From positions 647,001 to 711,000 of the forward strand of contig NZ_CP020612.1 in the NCBI RefSeq assembly GCF_002105555.1: a stretch of DNA of 64,000 bases. Direction: 5' to 3'. This document shows positions 38,957 through 48,653 of this stretch, piece by piece; position 1 is the stretch's first letter; each line of letters begins with the position of its first letter. The stretch is from Paracoccus contaminans (GTDB taxonomy: Bacteria; Pseudomonadota; Alphaproteobacteria; Rhodobacterales; Rhodobacteraceae). Under the pieces are notes generated by a model that had not been told where the DNA came from, made no database searches, and saw nothing but the letters and a program-made list of their open reading frames with translations. A program made the position numbers and the translations under genes.

Positions 38957-40218
38957 AGCCAGTCGGGGATGCGGTCGCGGGCCAGCATCTCCTCGATGCC
39001 GGGGCGCGGGCGGATCACGGCAAATCTCTCGCCCGAAACCAGCACCTCGGGCACCAGGGGGCGGGAATTGTATTCCGATGCCATGACCGCCCCATAGGCC
39101 CCGGCGCTGCGGAAGGCGACGATTTCGCCATCCTCAAGCGGCGGCAGATCGACGCCGCGCCCGAAGGTGTCGCCCGTCTCGCAGACGGGGCCGACCACAT
39201 CCACCGGGGCAACGGGGGCACCGGCGGGGCGCTGGCGCAGCGGCACGATGTCGTGATGGGCGTCATACATGGCCGGGCGGATCAGATCGTTCATCGCGGC
39301 GTCGAGAATGAGGAAGTCGCGCCCCTCGCCGCGCTTGGTCCAGATGACCGAGGCGAGCAGGACGCCCGCATTGCCCACGATGTTGCGCCCCGGCTCGATC
39401 TCGATCTCGCAGCCCAGATCGCCGACCGTCTCGCGCACCATCGCGCCATATTCCACCGGCAGCGGGGGCGCGGCATTGTCGCGCCGGTAGGGGATGCCCA
39501 GCCCCCCGCCAAGATCAAGCCGCGTGATGGCATGCCCGTCGGCCCGCAGGGCGCGGCACAGGTCGGCCATCTTGGCATAGGCCTGCCGGAACGGCTCCAG
39601 CTCGGTCAGCTGGCTGCCGATATGCATGTCGATGCCGACCACGCGCAGACCGGGCAGCCGGGCGGCCGCGGCATAGACCTGCCGCGCACGGGCGATGGGG
39701 ATGCCGAACTTGTTTTCCGACCTGCCGGTGGCGATCTTGGCATGGGTGCGGGCATCGACATCAGGGTTGACGCGCACCGCGACCGGAACCGCCGCGCCCA
39801 TCGACACGGCGATCTCGGACAGGGCGGCAAGCTCGTTCTCGCTTTCCACGTTGAACTGGCGGATGCCGCCTTCGATCGCGGCGCGCATCTCGGCCCGCGT
39901 CTTGCCGACGCCGGAAAAGACGATGCGCCCGCCCGGCACGCCCGCGGCGCGGGCGCGCGCATATTCGCCGCCCGACACGACATCCATCCCCGCGCCCATG
40001 CCGCCCAGCAGCCGCAGCACGGCAAGGTTAGAATTGGCCTTGACTGCATAGCAGACCAGATGATCCGTCCAGGCCAGAGCCTGGCGGAACTGATCGAAAT
40101 GGCGCGTCAGGGTGGCGGCCGAATAGACATAGACGGGCGTGCCGACCGACGCGGCGATGGCGGCCAGCGGCACGTCCTCGGCGAACAGCGCGCCGCCGCG
40201 ATAGGTGAAATGATCCAT
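38953..40218 (-). CDS. lysA: Diaminopimelate decarboxylase
   Basis: Last enzyme of lysine synthesis, PLP-dependent alanine-racemase-fold decarboxylase. In 421 residues: the PLP Lys in LVCYAVKANSNLAVLRLL (~residue 60), the substrate and phosphate loops VNPDVDARTHAKIATG and LGGGLGIPY, the C-terminal CETGDTFGRG with its active-site Cys, and FRSAGAYGAVMASEYN. The 3' end overlaps the DUF4175 gene start. Confidence 0.96.
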   Translation of the reverse strand: MDHFTYRGGALFAEDVPLAAIAASVGTPVYVYSAATLTRHFDQFRQALAWTDHLVCYAVKANSNLAVLRLLGGMGAGMDVVSGGEYARARAAGVPGGRIVFSGVGKTRAEMRAAIEGGIRQFNVESENELAALSEIAVSMGAAVPVAVRVNPDVDARTHAKIATGRSENKFGIPIARARQVYAAAARLPGLRVVGIDMHIGSQLTELEPFRQAYAKMADLCRALRADGHAITRLDLGGGLGIPYRRDNAAPPLPVEYGAMVRETVGDLGCEIEIEPGRNIVGNAGVLLASVIWTKRGEGRDFLILDAAMNDLIRPAMYDAHHDIVPLRQRPAGAPVAPVDVVGPVCETGDTFGRGVDLPPLEDGEIVAFRSAGAYGAVMASEYNSRPLVPEVLVSGERFAVIRPRPGIEEMLARDRIPDWL

Positions 40219-40286
40219 GCCGTTCCCGCACCGTTCCTGCGCCCGCTATAACGCAGCCGGGCCGCCCGATGAAAGCGCCGCCCCGT

Positions 40287-40502
40287 TCAGCGGATCTCGA
40301 TCCCTTCGAGATCGGCGCGAGAGAGCGAGACGGGGGCATGCCGCTCGTTCGGATTATAGACGTAGATGCCCTTCTGGATCATCACCGCATCCTCGGCGCT
40401 GTCCACCACCAGGTGCTTGGTCTGGCTGCCGCCCCCGCAGCCGGCCAGCAGTGTCACTGCCGCCGCGCCCAGCGCCGCCCCGATCGTCCTGCATCCGCTC
40501 AT
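40287..40502 (-). CDS. Small lipoprotein
   Basis: A 71-residue predicted lipoprotein: signal MSGCRTIGAALGAAAVTLLAGC with lipobox LLAGC, then GGGSQTKHLVVDSAEDAVM and ERHAPVSLSRADLEGIEIR. ATG 40502 is favoured by an AAGGGA site six bases upstream over an ATG five codons earlier. It sits between argH and lysA on the same strand. Function unknown. Confidence 0.75.
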   Translation of the reverse strand: MSGCRTIGAALGAAAVTLLAGCGGGSQTKHLVVDSAEDAVMIQKGIYVYNPNERHAPVSLSRADLEGIEIR

Positions 40503-40597
40503 CGCCTGTCCCTTCATGCCGATATTGCCTGCCTCGTTGCCGGGTCTTGCGCCCGGCCTGACCGGCCCGCCCTTGGCGGCGGTGCCGCAGTCGCCTG

Positions 40598-40753
40598 TCA
40601 GATCGCGCCGGTCATCCCGACGCCCGCCTCGCCCGACACCGTGACGCCGGGCGGGGGCGCATCATTACCCGGCCCGGGCGCATGGGGCGGACCGTCGATC
40701 CCGCATGCGGCGATTCCCGACAGCGCGGCAAGCGCCAGCATCCTGCGGATCAT
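40598..40753 (-). CDS. Very small lipoprotein coupled to argH
   Basis: A 51-residue product: [17 protein letters not shown] gives a short signal with lipobox GIAAC, then a Gly/Pro-rich tail ([18 protein letters not shown]). Its ATG overlaps the argH stop (ATGA), a strong sign of real translation. Small lipoproteins after argH occur in related genomes; function unknown. Confidence 0.65.
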   Translation of the reverse strand: MIRRMLALAALSGIAACGIDGPPHAPGPGNDAPPPGVTVSGEAGVGMTGAI

Positions 40754-42162
40754 GCCCATTCCTCCGTCACGCCCTTCCAGCGGGCGATCTGCGCGCGCAC
40801 CTGATCGGGCGCGGTTCCCCCGTAAGATTGCCGCGAACGGGCCGAGTTGTGAACGCCCAAAACCGCATAGACCCCGCCGGTGATCGCAGAATTGACCGCC
40901 TGCATCTCGGCCAGCGTCAGGTCGGGCAGATCGACGCCGCGCGCCTCGGCCGCCGCGACCAGCGCGCCGGTCGCGTGATGGGCCTCGCGGAAGGGCAGAC
41001 CCGCTTCGCGCACCAGCCAGTCGGCCAGATCGGTGGCGGTGGAAAACCCGCTGGATGCCGCAGCCTCAAGCCGGTCGCGGCTCACGGTCAGGTCCGACAT
41101 CATCCCGGTCATCGCCGCCAGCGCCAGCATCAGCGTGTCGGCGGCGTCGAAGACCTGTTCCTTGTCCTCCTGCATGTCCTTGGAATAGGCCAGCGGCAGG
41201 CCCTTCATCACCGTGAACAGGGCGACCGCGGCGCCGAGGATGCGGCCGATCTTGGCGCGGATCAGTTCCGCCGCGTCCGGGTTGCGCTTCTGCGGCATGA
41301 TGCTGGACCCGGTGGACCAGCGATCGGACATGGCGACAAAGCGGAACTGGGCCGACGACCAGATCACCAGTTCCTCGGCCAGCCGCGACAGGTGGGTCGC
41401 GCAGATCGCCGCCGCCGACAGGAACTCGAGCGCGAAGTCCCGGTCGCTGACCGCATCAAGGCTGTTGGCCGTCGGCCGGTCAAAGCCCAGCGCGGCGGCC
41501 GTGGCATCGCGGTCGATGGGAAAGCCGGTGCCGGCAAGCGCGGCAGAGCCGAGGGGGCATTCGTTCATCCGCGCGCGCGCGTCGGTGAACCGGCCGATGT
41601 CGCGCCCCAGCATTTCCACATAGGCCATCATGTGATGGCCCCAGGTCACCGGCTGGGCGGTCTGCAGATGGGTAAAGCCCGGCATCACCCAGTCCGCCCC
41701 CGCCTCGGCCTGGTCCAGCAGGGCGCGGATCAGCGCCCGGCAGCCCTGCACGGCGCCATCGCATTGATCGCGCACCCACAGGCGGAAATCGACCGCCACC
41801 TGATCATTGCGGCTGCGCGCGGTGTGCAGCCGGCCCGCCGGCTCGCCGATCAGGTCCTTCAGCCGCGCCTCCACGTTCATGTGGATGTCCTCCAGCGCCT
41901 CGCTGAAGGCGAAGCTGCCCGCCTCGATCTCTGACAAGACGGTGAGCAGCCCTTCCCCGATCGCCTCGGCGTCGCTAGGGCTGATGATGCCCGTTGCTGC
42001 CAGCATCGCCGCATGGGCCCGGCTGCCCCGGATGTCCTGGGCGTAAAGCCGCCGGTCGAACCCGATCGAGGCGTTGATCGCCGTCATGATCGCATCCGGC
42101 CCGGCGGCAAAGCGCCCCCCCCACATCGCGTTTGCCGTGGGGCTCTGGGTCTTGTCGGTCAT
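40750..42162 (-). CDS. argH: Argininosuccinate lyase
   Basis: Final step of arginine synthesis, cleaving argininosuccinate to arginine and fumarate. The 470-residue protein opens [17 protein letters not shown]. It has [20 protein letters not shown], the [16 protein letters not shown] histidine region and the superfamily signature [16 protein letters not shown]. The length is normal. Divergent from a TlpA-like thioredoxin gene 26 bp away. Confidence 0.97.
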   Translation of the reverse strand: MTDKTQSPTANAMWGGRFAAGPDAIMTAINASIGFDRRLYAQDIRGSRAHAAMLAATGIISPSDAEAIGEGLLTVLSEIEAGSFAFSEALEDIHMNVEARLKDLIGEPAGRLHTARSRNDQVAVDFRLWVRDQCDGAVQGCRALIRALLDQAEAGADWVMPGFTHLQTAQPVTWGHHMMAYVEMLGRDIGRFTDARARMNECPLGSAALAGTGFPIDRDATAAALGFDRPTANSLDAVSDRDFALEFLSAAAICATHLSRLAEELVIWSSAQFRFVAMSDRWSTGSSIMPQKRNPDAAELIRAKIGRILGAAVALFTVMKGLPLAYSKDMQEDKEQVFDAADTLMLALAAMTGMMSDLTVSRDRLEAAASSGFSTATDLADWLVREAGLPFREAHHATGALVAAAEARGVDLPDLTLAEMQAVNSAITGGVYAVLGVHNSARSRQSYGGTAPDQVRAQIARWKGVTEEWA

Positions 42163-42188
42163 CGGTCCGTCCTGGCTGGAGAGGTCAC

Positions 42189-42734
42189 ATGCTGCGGTTC
42201 ATCGCCCTTTATACGTCCATGGTTTTCGCTGCAAACGGGGCCCTTGCCGGGCCGGTGGACTGGCAGGCGGCGCGCGATGCCGGGCTGCCCAAGCTGGTCG
42301 AATCGGCCCCCGCGCCCGCCCCTCAGGTGCCCTTTTCGGATCTGGACGGCGGCACGCACAGCCTTGCCGACTGGAAGGGCAAGGCGCTGCTGGTCAATTT
42401 CTGGGCGACCTGGTGCGCCCCCTGCCGGGCCGAGATGCCGGCACTGGACGCGCTGCAGAAGGCAAAGGGGGGCGAGCGGTTCCAGGTGCTGACCATCGCC
42501 ACCGGGCGCAATCCGCCGGCCGCGGTGCACAAGTTCCTTGCCGAGGCCGGCGTGACCGCCCTGCCGACGCTGACCGATCCGCAGCTGGCGCTGGCGCGCG
42601 CATCGGGCGTGCTGGCGATGCCGGTATCGATCCTGATCGACGCAGAGGGGAACGAGATCGCCCGCATGACCGGGGATGCCGACTGGTCCTCGCCCGCCGC
42701 GCTGGCGCTGATCGACCAGATCACGGCCCAATGA
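42189..42734 (+). CDS. TlpA/ResA-like exported thioredoxin
   Basis: A 181-residue periplasmic disulfide reductase. Signal peptide at the N-terminus ([20 protein letters not shown]), thioredoxin active site [15 protein letters not shown] near residue 80, cis-Pro loop [18 protein letters not shown]. The AlkhP-TSA/redoxin subfamily often serves cytochrome c maturation or copper-site assembly. Divergent from argH, as in many relatives. Confidence 0.92.
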   Translation: MLRFIALYTSMVFAANGALAGPVDWQAARDAGLPKLVESAPAPAPQVPFSDLDGGTHSLADWKGKALLVNFWATWCAPCRAEMPALDALQKAKGGERFQVLTIATGRNPPAAVHKFLAEAGVTALPTLTDPQLALARASGVLAMPVSILIDAEGNEIARMTGDADWSSPAALALIDQITAQ

Positions 42735-42876
42735 CGCCCCGCCGCAGGCACCGGGCGCAACGCCGGCGGCCCTGCTGCGGGCGCGTTAACCTTGTATGCA
42801 GATCGGCGGCCTCATTCACCCTCTCTTAGCGCATGCTTGCCATACAGGGGGCAACAGACGAATCGAAAGCAGGGTC

Positions 42877-43707
42877 ATGAAGGTTCATTCCGATCAGGAC
42901 GGCGGGCAAGGCCCCGTCTCGCCGCTGGACTTCGCGGTCGATCAGCAGATGCGGCTGACCATGTCCATCGTCCGCCGCGCGGTGGAACGGCGCGATGCGG
43001 TCCTGGCCTTTCAGCCGATCGTCCCGTCCGACCGCCCCGCCCGCCCCGCCTTCTACGAAGGGCTGATCCGCATCATCGACGATACGGGCCGCATCGTGCC
43101 GCTGCGCGATTTCATGCCCCTTGCCGAACTGACGGAACTGGGACGGCAGATCGACTGTCTCTCCCTGTCCCTGGGCCTGCAGGCCCTGGCCGAGGAACCG
43201 GCGCTTCGCCTGTCGATCAACATGTCGGCACGCTCCATCGGCTATCCGGCCTGGATGCTGGCCCTGCAACAGGGGCTGGCGCAGGACCCTGCCATCGCCG
43301 AGCGGCTTATCCTGGAAATCACGGAAAGTTCGGCGATGGGGCTGGCCGAACAGGTCCAGCCCTTCATGCGCCGGCTGCAGGCCCTGGGGATCAGCTTTGC
43401 GCTCGATGATTTTGGCGCGGGCTATACCTCGTTTCGCTATCTGCGCGACTTCTCCTTTGACCTGATCAAGATCGACGGCCAGTTCATCCGTGAAATCGCC
43501 GCCCACCGGGACAATCAGGTGCTCACGCAGGCGCTGATGTCCATCGCGCGGCATTTCGACATGTTCACCGTGGCCGAACAGGTCGAAACCGCCGATGACG
43601 CGGCCTTCCTGATCGAACTGGGGATCGATTGCCTGCAAGGCTTCTATTTCGGGGCGCCAACCATCTCGCCGCCCTGGCGCTCGCCCCAGGCAGCGGCGCA
43701 GCGTTAG
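42877..43707 (+). CDS. Stand-alone EAL domain protein
   Basis: A 276-residue protein made almost entirely of an EAL domain (c-di-GMP phosphodiesterase) with a ~40-residue N-terminal lead. The EAL motif is EGL (FYEGLIRIIDD). The other metal and catalytic positions are kept: INMSARS, LEITESS, FALDDFGAGYTSF, LIKIDGQFI and VAEQVE. It may therefore be active. There is no GGDEF or sensory domain and no membrane segment. It converges on gph with a four-base overlap. Confidence 0.9.
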   Translation: MKVHSDQDGGQGPVSPLDFAVDQQMRLTMSIVRRAVERRDAVLAFQPIVPSDRPARPAFYEGLIRIIDDTGRIVPLRDFMPLAELTELGRQIDCLSLSLGLQALAEEPALRLSINMSARSIGYPAWMLALQQGLAQDPAIAERLILEITESSAMGLAEQVQPFMRRLQALGISFALDDFGAGYTSFRYLRDFSFDLIKIDGQFIREIAAHRDNQVLTQALMSIARHFDMFTVAEQVETADDAAFLIELGIDCLQGFYFGAPTISPPWRSPQAAAQR

Positions 43708-44363
43708 GCGCGCGGCGCAGGCAACAGGCGGGCGACGGTTTCGGGCAGATCGGCGAAATCGCCCAGGATCGCGGCATGGGGCAGCGCCTCGGCCGGGATC
43801 TGGCGGTATCCATGCTCGTAAAGGATGAAGGGCAGGCCCGCCGCCTCGGCGCAGGCGGCATCCACCTCGCTGTCGCCGACATAGACCGCCGGCCCCGCCC
43901 CGCAGGCGCGCCATGTGGCCAACAAGGGCGCAGGGTCCGGCTTGCGCAGGTCAAGGCTATCGCCGCCGATCACGACCGGAAAGGCATCCAGCAACCCCAT
44001 GTGGCGCAGGATCGCGCGGGCCGCAGAGGCAGGCTTGTTCGTGCAGACCCCCAGCGCATGGCCCTGCGCCTGCAGCCCTGCGACAGCATCCCGCACGCCC
44101 GGATAAAGCTGCGTCAGCTCGACCGCATCGTCATAGCTGCCGGCGATCAGCGCCGCCATGCGGGCAGCCCGCTCCGGGTCCGCGATGCCATGCGCGGCCA
44201 GCAGCCGGGCGACCAGATGCGGCACCCCGCGCCCGATGAAGCCGCGGACGGTTTCCAGCCCCAGCGGGGCAAGCCCCTCGCCGGCCAGAGCGGCATTGGA
44301 CAGGCGGTGGATATCCGCGACGCTGTCGATCAGCGTTCCGTCCAGATCGAACAGCACCGCCAT
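43704..44363 (-). CDS. gph: Phosphoglycolate phosphatase (HAD family)
   Basis: A 219-residue haloacid-dehalogenase-type phosphatase. Motif I is FDLDGTLIDS, motif II CTNKPASAA, motif III the Lys in LRKPDPAP, and motif IV YVGDSEVDAACA; a helical cap lies between I and II. In this position behind rpe it fits phosphoglycolate phosphatase, clearing 2-phosphoglycolate. The start shares one base with the rpe stop. Confidence 0.9.
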   Translation of the reverse strand: MAVLFDLDGTLIDSVADIHRLSNAALAGEGLAPLGLETVRGFIGRGVPHLVARLLAAHGIADPERAARMAALIAGSYDDAVELTQLYPGVRDAVAGLQAQGHALGVCTNKPASAARAILRHMGLLDAFPVVIGGDSLDLRKPDPAPLLATWRACGAGPAVYVGDSEVDAACAEAAGLPFILYEHGYRQIPAEALPHAAILGDFADLPETVARLLPAPRA

Positions 44364-45076
44364 CAGGCCAGGCCCGCCGCGTTGGCGGCAGCCGCGTGTT
44401 CAGCCGCGGCGCGGATCGCGCGGATGTTCTCGCCATAGCGTTCGGGCCGCTCGACCGAGCCGCCCCTGAACACCGCCGAGCCCGCGACCAGCACATCCGC
44501 ACCGGCCGCCGCCACCAGGGGCGCGGTCACCGGGTCGATGCCGCCATCGACCTGGATGTGGATGGGCCGATCCCCGATCATCGCCCGCAAGGCGGCGATC
44601 TTGTCCACGGCGCCCGGAATGAACTGCTGCCCGCCGAAGCCGGGATTGACGCTCATCACCAGGACCATGTCGCACAGGTCAAGCAGGTGCCGCACCGCCT
44701 CGGCCGGAGTGCCGGGGTTGAGCGCGACCCCCGCCTTTTTCCCCGTTGCGCGAATCGCCTGAAGGGTGCGGTGGATATGAGGGCCCGCCTCGACATGGGC
44801 CACGATCATGTCGGCCCCTGCCTCGGCATAGGCGTCGATATAGGGGTCCACGGGGGCGATCATCAGATGCACGTCCATGAAGCCGCGGACATGCCTGCGA
44901 AAGGCCTTCACCGCCGCAGGGCCGAAGGTCAGGTTGGGAACGAAATGGCCGTCCATCACGTCCACATGCACCCAGTCGGCCCCCTGCCCTTCGACCGCGA
45001 CAATCTCGCGCCCGAAATCGGCAAAGTCGGCGGAAAGAATCGACGGCGCGATCCTGATGCGGCGATCAAAGCTCAT
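44363..45076 (-). CDS. rpe: Ribulose-phosphate 3-epimerase
   Basis: Interconverts ribulose 5-phosphate and xylulose 5-phosphate in the pentose phosphate pathway. 237 residues of a TIM barrel with [14 protein letters not shown], the metal His/Asp in [36 protein letters not shown] and [14 protein letters not shown] 45076 is the family start. First gene of the rpe-gph pair. The 283 bp upstream, to hemP, is GC-rich with no gene. Confidence 0.96.
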   Translation of the reverse strand: MSFDRRIRIAPSILSADFADFGREIVAVEGQGADWVHVDVMDGHFVPNLTFGPAAVKAFRRHVRGFMDVHLMIAPVDPYIDAYAEAGADMIVAHVEAGPHIHRTLQAIRATGKKAGVALNPGTPAEAVRHLLDLCDMVLVMSVNPGFGGQQFIPGAVDKIAALRAMIGDRPIHIQVDGGIDPVTAPLVAAAGADVLVAGSAVFRGGSVERPERYGENIRAIRAAAEHAAAANAAGLA

Positions 45077-45359
45077 GCTGCCCTCATACCCGGCACCAGC
45101 GGATTGGGCCATCCGCGGGCGATCGTCAATGCCGCCCTGTCTCAGGCAGGGCCGCGACGGGGCGGCCGGAAGGGGCCAAGGCCGGGCGCGGCGCCGCCCC
45201 CCCCCTCCGCTTCGCGGCACCGGCGACCGGCAGGTTGCCCCGGACGCCCGGACGCAGCCCGCCGGCGGCGGCGCCGCCCACCCTGCGGCCATGGACAAGG
45301 GCGCCAAGCTGGCCGTGCCGCCCGCCAGCGGCATGGCCAAGCCCCGCGGCCCCCGCCGA

Positions 45360-45539
45360 TCACTTGGTCAGGATCAGCTTTCCGGCGCGCGTGATGCGCA
45401 GGGTATAGACCTGACCATCCAGCGCGATCTGGGCCAGATTGCCGCCGCGGGTCAGCGCGGTTGCATCATGCAGGGGCAGATGCGGCATGACCGGGACAAG
45501 GGTGCTGCCATCCGTGCCGCCGAAGGTCAGATCGTTCAT
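45360..45539 (-). CDS. hemP: Hemin uptake protein HemP
   Basis: A 59-residue protein that ends in the HemP signature: a Gly-rich start of the domain ([16 protein letters not shown]) and the C-terminus [14 protein letters not shown]. HemP proteins are small iron-regulated factors often encoded beside heme receptors; here no receptor gene is adjacent. ATG 45539 has a GGAGAC ribosome site. Its upstream region (45555-45610) is unusually AT-rich with a short palindrome (ACTGAGT), possibly an operator for an iron regulator. Confidence 0.85.
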   Translation of the reverse strand: MNDLTFGGTDGSTLVPVMPHLPLHDATALTRGGNLAQIALDGQVYTLRITRAGKLILTK

Positions 45540-45647
45540 GGCCGTCTCCGATAAGTCGTTGAGCGATGGGGTAAGCTATAACTGAGTAATTGCCTCGGAA
45601 ATTTGGGCTGTCAATCACAATCATGATCCCGGCCCATGAACGCGCAA

Positions 45648-45668
45648 GGCCCCGCACAAGGCGGGGCC
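45648..45668 (-). terminator. Hairpin after gltX
   Basis: A perfect 8-bp stem (GGCCCCGC / GCGGGGCC) with a five-base loop lies 36 bp beyond the gltX stop and ahead of hemP. The U-rich tail on the minus strand is weak. Confidence 0.6.
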
Positions 45669-45703
45669 AGGGAAAACGGCGGGAAATCCGGTCAGGGCAA
45701 GGA

Positions 45704-47029
45704 TCAGCCGGCGCGGGCGACCTGCTGCAGCAGCGGCATCAGGGCGCCCATCTCGGGACCATGATCCATCCCGGTCAGCGCCTTGCGCAGGGGCATGAAC
45801 AATCCCTTGCCCTTGCGCCCCGTCGTCTCCTTGACGGCGGCGGTCCATTCGTCCCAGGTCGCATCGGTCCAGGGGCGCGGCGGCAACAGCGCCAGCGCCT
45901 CGCGCACGAAATCCTCATCCTCGGGCGCGACGACCGGCGCGGCCCCGTCGCGCATCAGCGCCCACCAGGGGCCAAGATCGTCCAGGCGCGTGATGTTCTG
46001 CCGGGCCACCGACCAGAAGCGTTCGGCAATATTATCCGGCACCCCCAGGGCGGTGATGCGGTCCCGCACCGCCTCGAAGGGCAGGTGCTGGTTGCGCTCG
46101 CGCGTGAGGGGCCACAGATCCTCGGCGTCGAACTTGGTGGGCGAGGCGCCGAACTGCGACAGGTCGAACCCGTCGGCCAGGGCATCAAGGCTCATGCGCA
46201 GTTCCACCGGCTGGTTCGACCCCAGCCGCGCCATCAGGCTCAGCAGCGCCTCGGGGGCGACGCCCTGTTCGCGCAGGTCGCGCAAAGACAGCGTGCCCAG
46301 GCGCTTGGACAGCTCCTCGCCCTGGGGGCCGGTCAGCAGGCTGTGATGGGCAAAGCGCGGCGGGGTGCCGCCCAGCGCCTGAATGATCTGGATCTGCGTG
46401 GCGGTGTTGGTGACGTGGTCGGCGCCGCGCACGATGTCGGTCACGCCCATGTCCACGTCATCGACCGAACTGGCAAAGGTATAAAGCACCTGCCCGTCCG
46501 CGCGGATCAGCACCGGGTCGCTGACCGATGCCGCGTCGATCGACACATCCCCGATGATGCCGTCGGGCCATTCGATCCGCTGCTGGTCCAGCTGAAAGCG
46601 CCAGTAACCCTCGCGCCCCTCGGCCCGCAGCGCCGCCTTCTGCTCGTCGGGCAGCGCCAGTCCGGCGCGGTCATAGACAGGCGGGCGGCCCATGTTCAGC
46701 TGCTTCTTGCGCTTGAGGTCCAGCTCGGTCGGCGTCTCGAACACCTCATAGAGCCGGCCCGAGGCGCGCAGCTGGTCCGCCGCCTCGGCATAGCGGTCCA
46801 GCCGGTCCGACTGCCGCTCGATCCGGTCCCAGGTCAGGCCCAGCCATTCCAGGTCGCGCTGGATGCCGTCGGCATATTCCTGTTTCGAGCGTTCGCGGTC
46901 GGTGTCGTCCAGCCGCAGGATGAAGGTGCCGCCGGCCTTGCGCGCGATCAGCCAGTTCATCAGCGCCGTGCGCAGGTTGCCGACATGGATATGGCCGGTC
47001 GGCGAAGGGGCGAAGCGGGTGGTGGTCAT
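45704..47029 (-). CDS. gltX: Glutamyl-tRNA synthetase
   Basis: Charges tRNA-Glu (and perhaps tRNA-Gln). The 441-residue class I synthetase has the HIGH-type motif RFAPSPTGHIHVGNLR and the KMSKS-type motif GEELSKRLGTLSL. There is no zinc-binding Cys cluster. Many alphaproteobacteria carry two GluRS genes, and this one could be either the discriminating or the tRNA-Gln-charging copy. Divergent from the metallopeptidase gene. Confidence 0.95.
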   Translation of the reverse strand: MTTTRFAPSPTGHIHVGNLRTALMNWLIARKAGGTFILRLDDTDRERSKQEYADGIQRDLEWLGLTWDRIERQSDRLDRYAEAADQLRASGRLYEVFETPTELDLKRKKQLNMGRPPVYDRAGLALPDEQKAALRAEGREGYWRFQLDQQRIEWPDGIIGDVSIDAASVSDPVLIRADGQVLYTFASSVDDVDMGVTDIVRGADHVTNTATQIQIIQALGGTPPRFAHHSLLTGPQGEELSKRLGTLSLRDLREQGVAPEALLSLMARLGSNQPVELRMSLDALADGFDLSQFGASPTKFDAEDLWPLTRERNQHLPFEAVRDRITALGVPDNIAERFWSVARQNITRLDDLGPWWALMRDGAAPVVAPEDEDFVREALALLPPRPWTDATWDEWTAAVKETTGRKGKGLFMPLRKALTGMDHGPEMGALMPLLQQVARAG

Positions 47030-47109
47030 GGCCGTCTCCTTGATCCGCCCGCTCTTTCACAACGGGCGATTCTTGTCCATATCGGCACCCACAGCAGCGG
47101 GGATGGACG

Positions 47110-47517
47110 ATGACCGACTGGACCGAACGCGCCGCGCCCGCGGCCGCCGATATCGAGGCGCTGGCCCGCGCGGTGCTGGCCGAGCTTCCCGGCGAATTCG
47201 CGGCCAGGGCCGCCGATGTCATCCTGCGCATCGAGGATGTCGCGGGCGAGGATGTCCTGGACGAGCTGGAAATCGACGATCCGTTTGATCTCACGGGCCT
47301 TTATGACGGCATCCCCCTGACCGAGAAATCGGTTGCCGACCCGCAGCATCTTCCCGACACCGTGCGCCTTTACCGCCGCGCCATCCTGGACGAATGGGCC
47401 GAACGCGGCGACGTGACGCTGGGCGCGCTGGTGCGCAACGTGGTCATCCACGAATTCGCACATCACTTCGGCTGGTCCGACGCCGATATCGCCCGCATCG
47501 ACGCGTGGTGGACATGA
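47110..47517 (+). CDS. Small metallopeptidase-family protein (zincin-like)
   Basis: A 135-residue protein of the minimal zincin family (formerly DUF1025). The zinc site is VVIHEFAHHFGWSD near residue 115, with HExxH. The N-terminal half has the family pattern DPFDLTGLYDGIPLTEKS. Family members have not been shown to cleave protein; cytoplasmic by sequence. Its stop overlaps the start of the PfkB kinase (ATGA). Confidence 0.92.
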   Translation: MTDWTERAAPAAADIEALARAVLAELPGEFAARAADVILRIEDVAGEDVLDELEIDDPFDLTGLYDGIPLTEKSVADPQHLPDTVRLYRRAILDEWAERGDVTLGALVRNVVIHEFAHHFGWSDADIARIDAWWT

Positions 47518-48515
47518 TCGCCCCCGGCAGCGTTCCCGCGGGCGCCATCCCCCTGGGCAGCGGCGCGCAGGCCCCCATCCTGACCGTCACGCTGAACCCG
47601 GCGCTGGACGTGGCGACCAGCGCGGCGGCGGTGGTGCCGGAACTCAAGCTGCGCTGCGAGGCGCCCGTGACCGATCCGGGCGGGGGCGGCATCAATGTCA
47701 GCCGCGCCATCGCGCGGATGGGCGGGCAGTCCACCGCGCTTGTCGCGCTGGGCGGCGCGGCGGGCGACAGGCTGGCCGGGCTGCTCGAGGATGCCGGCCT
47801 GCCGGTTTTGCGGCTGAAGGCGCCGGGCGACACGCGCCAGTCGCTGTCGGTGATCGACCGCGGCACGGGGGCGCAGTTCCGCTTTGTCCTGCCGGGGCCG
47901 GAATGGTCCGCCGCGGATGTGGGGGCGGCGCTGGAGGCGGTCGGGGCCGCGGCGCCGCGCGGCGGGATCGTCGTGCTGTCCGGATCGAACCCGCCCGGCG
48001 TGCCCGACACTCTGGCCGCGATGCTGGCGCGGCAGCTTGCGGGCGGCGCGGCCCGCCTGTTCGTGGACACATCGGGCACGGCGCTTGCCGCGATCGCCGC
48101 AGGGGCGGGCGCGGCTGTCGAGGTGCTGCGCATGGACGATGCCGAGGCCGAAAGCCTGGCCGGCCGCCCCCTGCCGGCCCGCACCGATACCGCCGATTTC
48201 GCCGGCGCGCTGGTCGCGGCGGGGGCGGCGCGATCGGTGATCGTTGCGCGCGGGGCCGACGGCAACATCATCGCGGGGCCCGAAGGGCGCTGGCACGCGG
48301 CGGCGCCGCCCGTTCGTGTCATCAGCAAGGTGGGCGCGGGCGACAGCTTCCTGGCAGGCTATGCGCTGGGCGTGGCTCGGGGCCTGGGGGCACCCGATGC
48401 GCTGGCGCTCGGGGCGGCGGCGGCGGCGGCCACCTGCATGACGCCCGCCACCGAACTGTGCCGCCCCGACGACATCGCCCGTCTTTACGATCAGCGGGCG
48501 GTTTCGGCGCTTTAG
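47514..48515 (+). CDS. PfkB family sugar kinase (1-phosphofructokinase-like)
   Basis: A 333-residue ribokinase-fold kinase. N-terminal ILTVTLNPALDVATS and PGGGGINVSRAIARMGG are the hallmarks of the phosphofructokinase B/tagatose-6-phosphate kinase branch. The anion hole and catalytic Asp are in VGAGDSFLAGYALG. No PTS genes are nearby, so the substrate could be fructose 1- or 6-phosphate; I leave it open. Translationally coupled to the metallopeptidase gene. Confidence 0.9.
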   Translation: MIAPGSVPAGAIPLGSGAQAPILTVTLNPALDVATSAAAVVPELKLRCEAPVTDPGGGGINVSRAIARMGGQSTALVALGGAAGDRLAGLLEDAGLPVLRLKAPGDTRQSLSVIDRGTGAQFRFVLPGPEWSAADVGAALEAVGAAAPRGGIVVLSGSNPPGVPDTLAAMLARQLAGGAARLFVDTSGTALAAIAAGAGAAVEVLRMDDAEAESLAGRPLPARTDTADFAGALVAAGAARSVIVARGADGNIIAGPEGRWHAAAPPVRVISKVGAGDSFLAGYALGVARGLGAPDALALGAAAAAATCMTPATELCRPDDIARLYDQRAVSAL

Positions 48516-48653
48516 TCTTGATTGCGTCAGCGGGGCGCAGGATGGGGCGAAAATGCTGCCGCGGCAGGGGCGCGGCGCAATCCGCTTGACCTTTGCAGGG
48601 GCCTCCGGTCAAAGCACGGCGTATTTTGCCTGCAAGAGCCGGGGTGGCGACGG

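Noticed and set aside
35900..39097. Very long plus-strand open frame (over 1000 codons)
   Set aside because: It is antisense to the DUF4175 protein and lysA, has Arg/Gly/Ala/Leu-rich composition typical of GC-rich shadow frames and no domain.
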